A stretch of 5,175 nucleotides of DNA from Bacteroidales bacterium (GTDB lineage: Bacteria > Bacteroidota > Bacteroidia > Bacteroidales > UBA12077), in assembly GCA_030635365.1 (NCBI GenBank), contig DAOVYZ010000289.1, positions 1-5,175 of the forward strand. The letters are read 5' to 3'. The notes under the pieces are model-generated. The model was not told the origin of the DNA, searched no databases, and saw nothing but the letters and a program-made list of their open reading frames with translations. Position numbers and translations under genes: made by a program. Positions 5,169 to 5,175 of this stretch are shown here, piece by piece. Position 1 is the first letter of the stretch. Each line of letters opens with the position of its first letter.

Positions 5169-5175
5169 TGAAAAA

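Noticed and set aside
5168..5175. ATG-AAA-AA at the right edge as a possible start of a plus-strand gene
   Set aside because: Only two full codons are visible, so a gene cannot be supported, although an MKK-type start would fit an exported protein.

Overview
The window looks like AT-rich chromosomal DNA from a Bacteroidota bacterium, probably an anaerobic or facultatively anaerobic member. The signs are the lack of Shine-Dalgarno sequences before the starts, several TAnnTTTG elements (the Bacteroidota -7 promoter box) in front of genes, a membrane-anchored AraC-family regulator of a type common in this phylum, and a NrfH/NrfA nitrite reductase of the style found in Bacteroidota. No mobile element, CRISPR array, rRNA or tRNA was seen. 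No gap between genes exceeds about 140 bases.

Left part (1-1586, minus strand): the N-terminal part of an exported esterase-family alpha/beta hydrolase runs off the left edge. Upstream of it lies a 335-residue regulator with about seven membrane segments and a C-terminal AraC-type DNA-binding domain. A 10-base word, TTTAACTTAT, occurs three times in the gaps here: once just upstream of the esterase and twice, as an inverted pair, in the divergent gap between the regulator and the next gene. This is a candidate operator set.

Middle part (1587-4084, plus strand): a 78-residue protein of unknown function is followed by nrfH and nrfA. NrfH is the membrane tetraheme quinol oxidase. NrfA is the pentaheme catalytic subunit, with one CxxCK and four CxxCH heme sites. 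Together they take electrons from the quinone pool and reduce nitrite to ammonium outside the cytoplasmic membrane (respiratory nitrite ammonification). The two genes are translationally coupled through a TAATG junction and end at a strong intrinsic terminator. The heme-attachment genes often found with nrfHA (ccsA/ccsB type) are not in the window.

Right part (4085-5175): yidD, encoding the small membrane-insertion helper, faces mobA, encoding molybdenum cofactor guanylyltransferase. The intrinsic terminator of mobA is built into the last codons of yidD. MobA makes the bis-MGD cofactor used by nitrate reductases and related enzymes, so its presence close to nrfHA fits a nitrate/nitrite respiration neighbourhood, although no molybdoenzyme is visible here. 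Upstream of mobA are two hairpin-forming palindromes that share a TTGCT/AGCAA core. Overall the window is made of recognisable gene families; the novelty lies in the candidate regulatory sites and the unknown 78-residue protein rather than in a clear new system.
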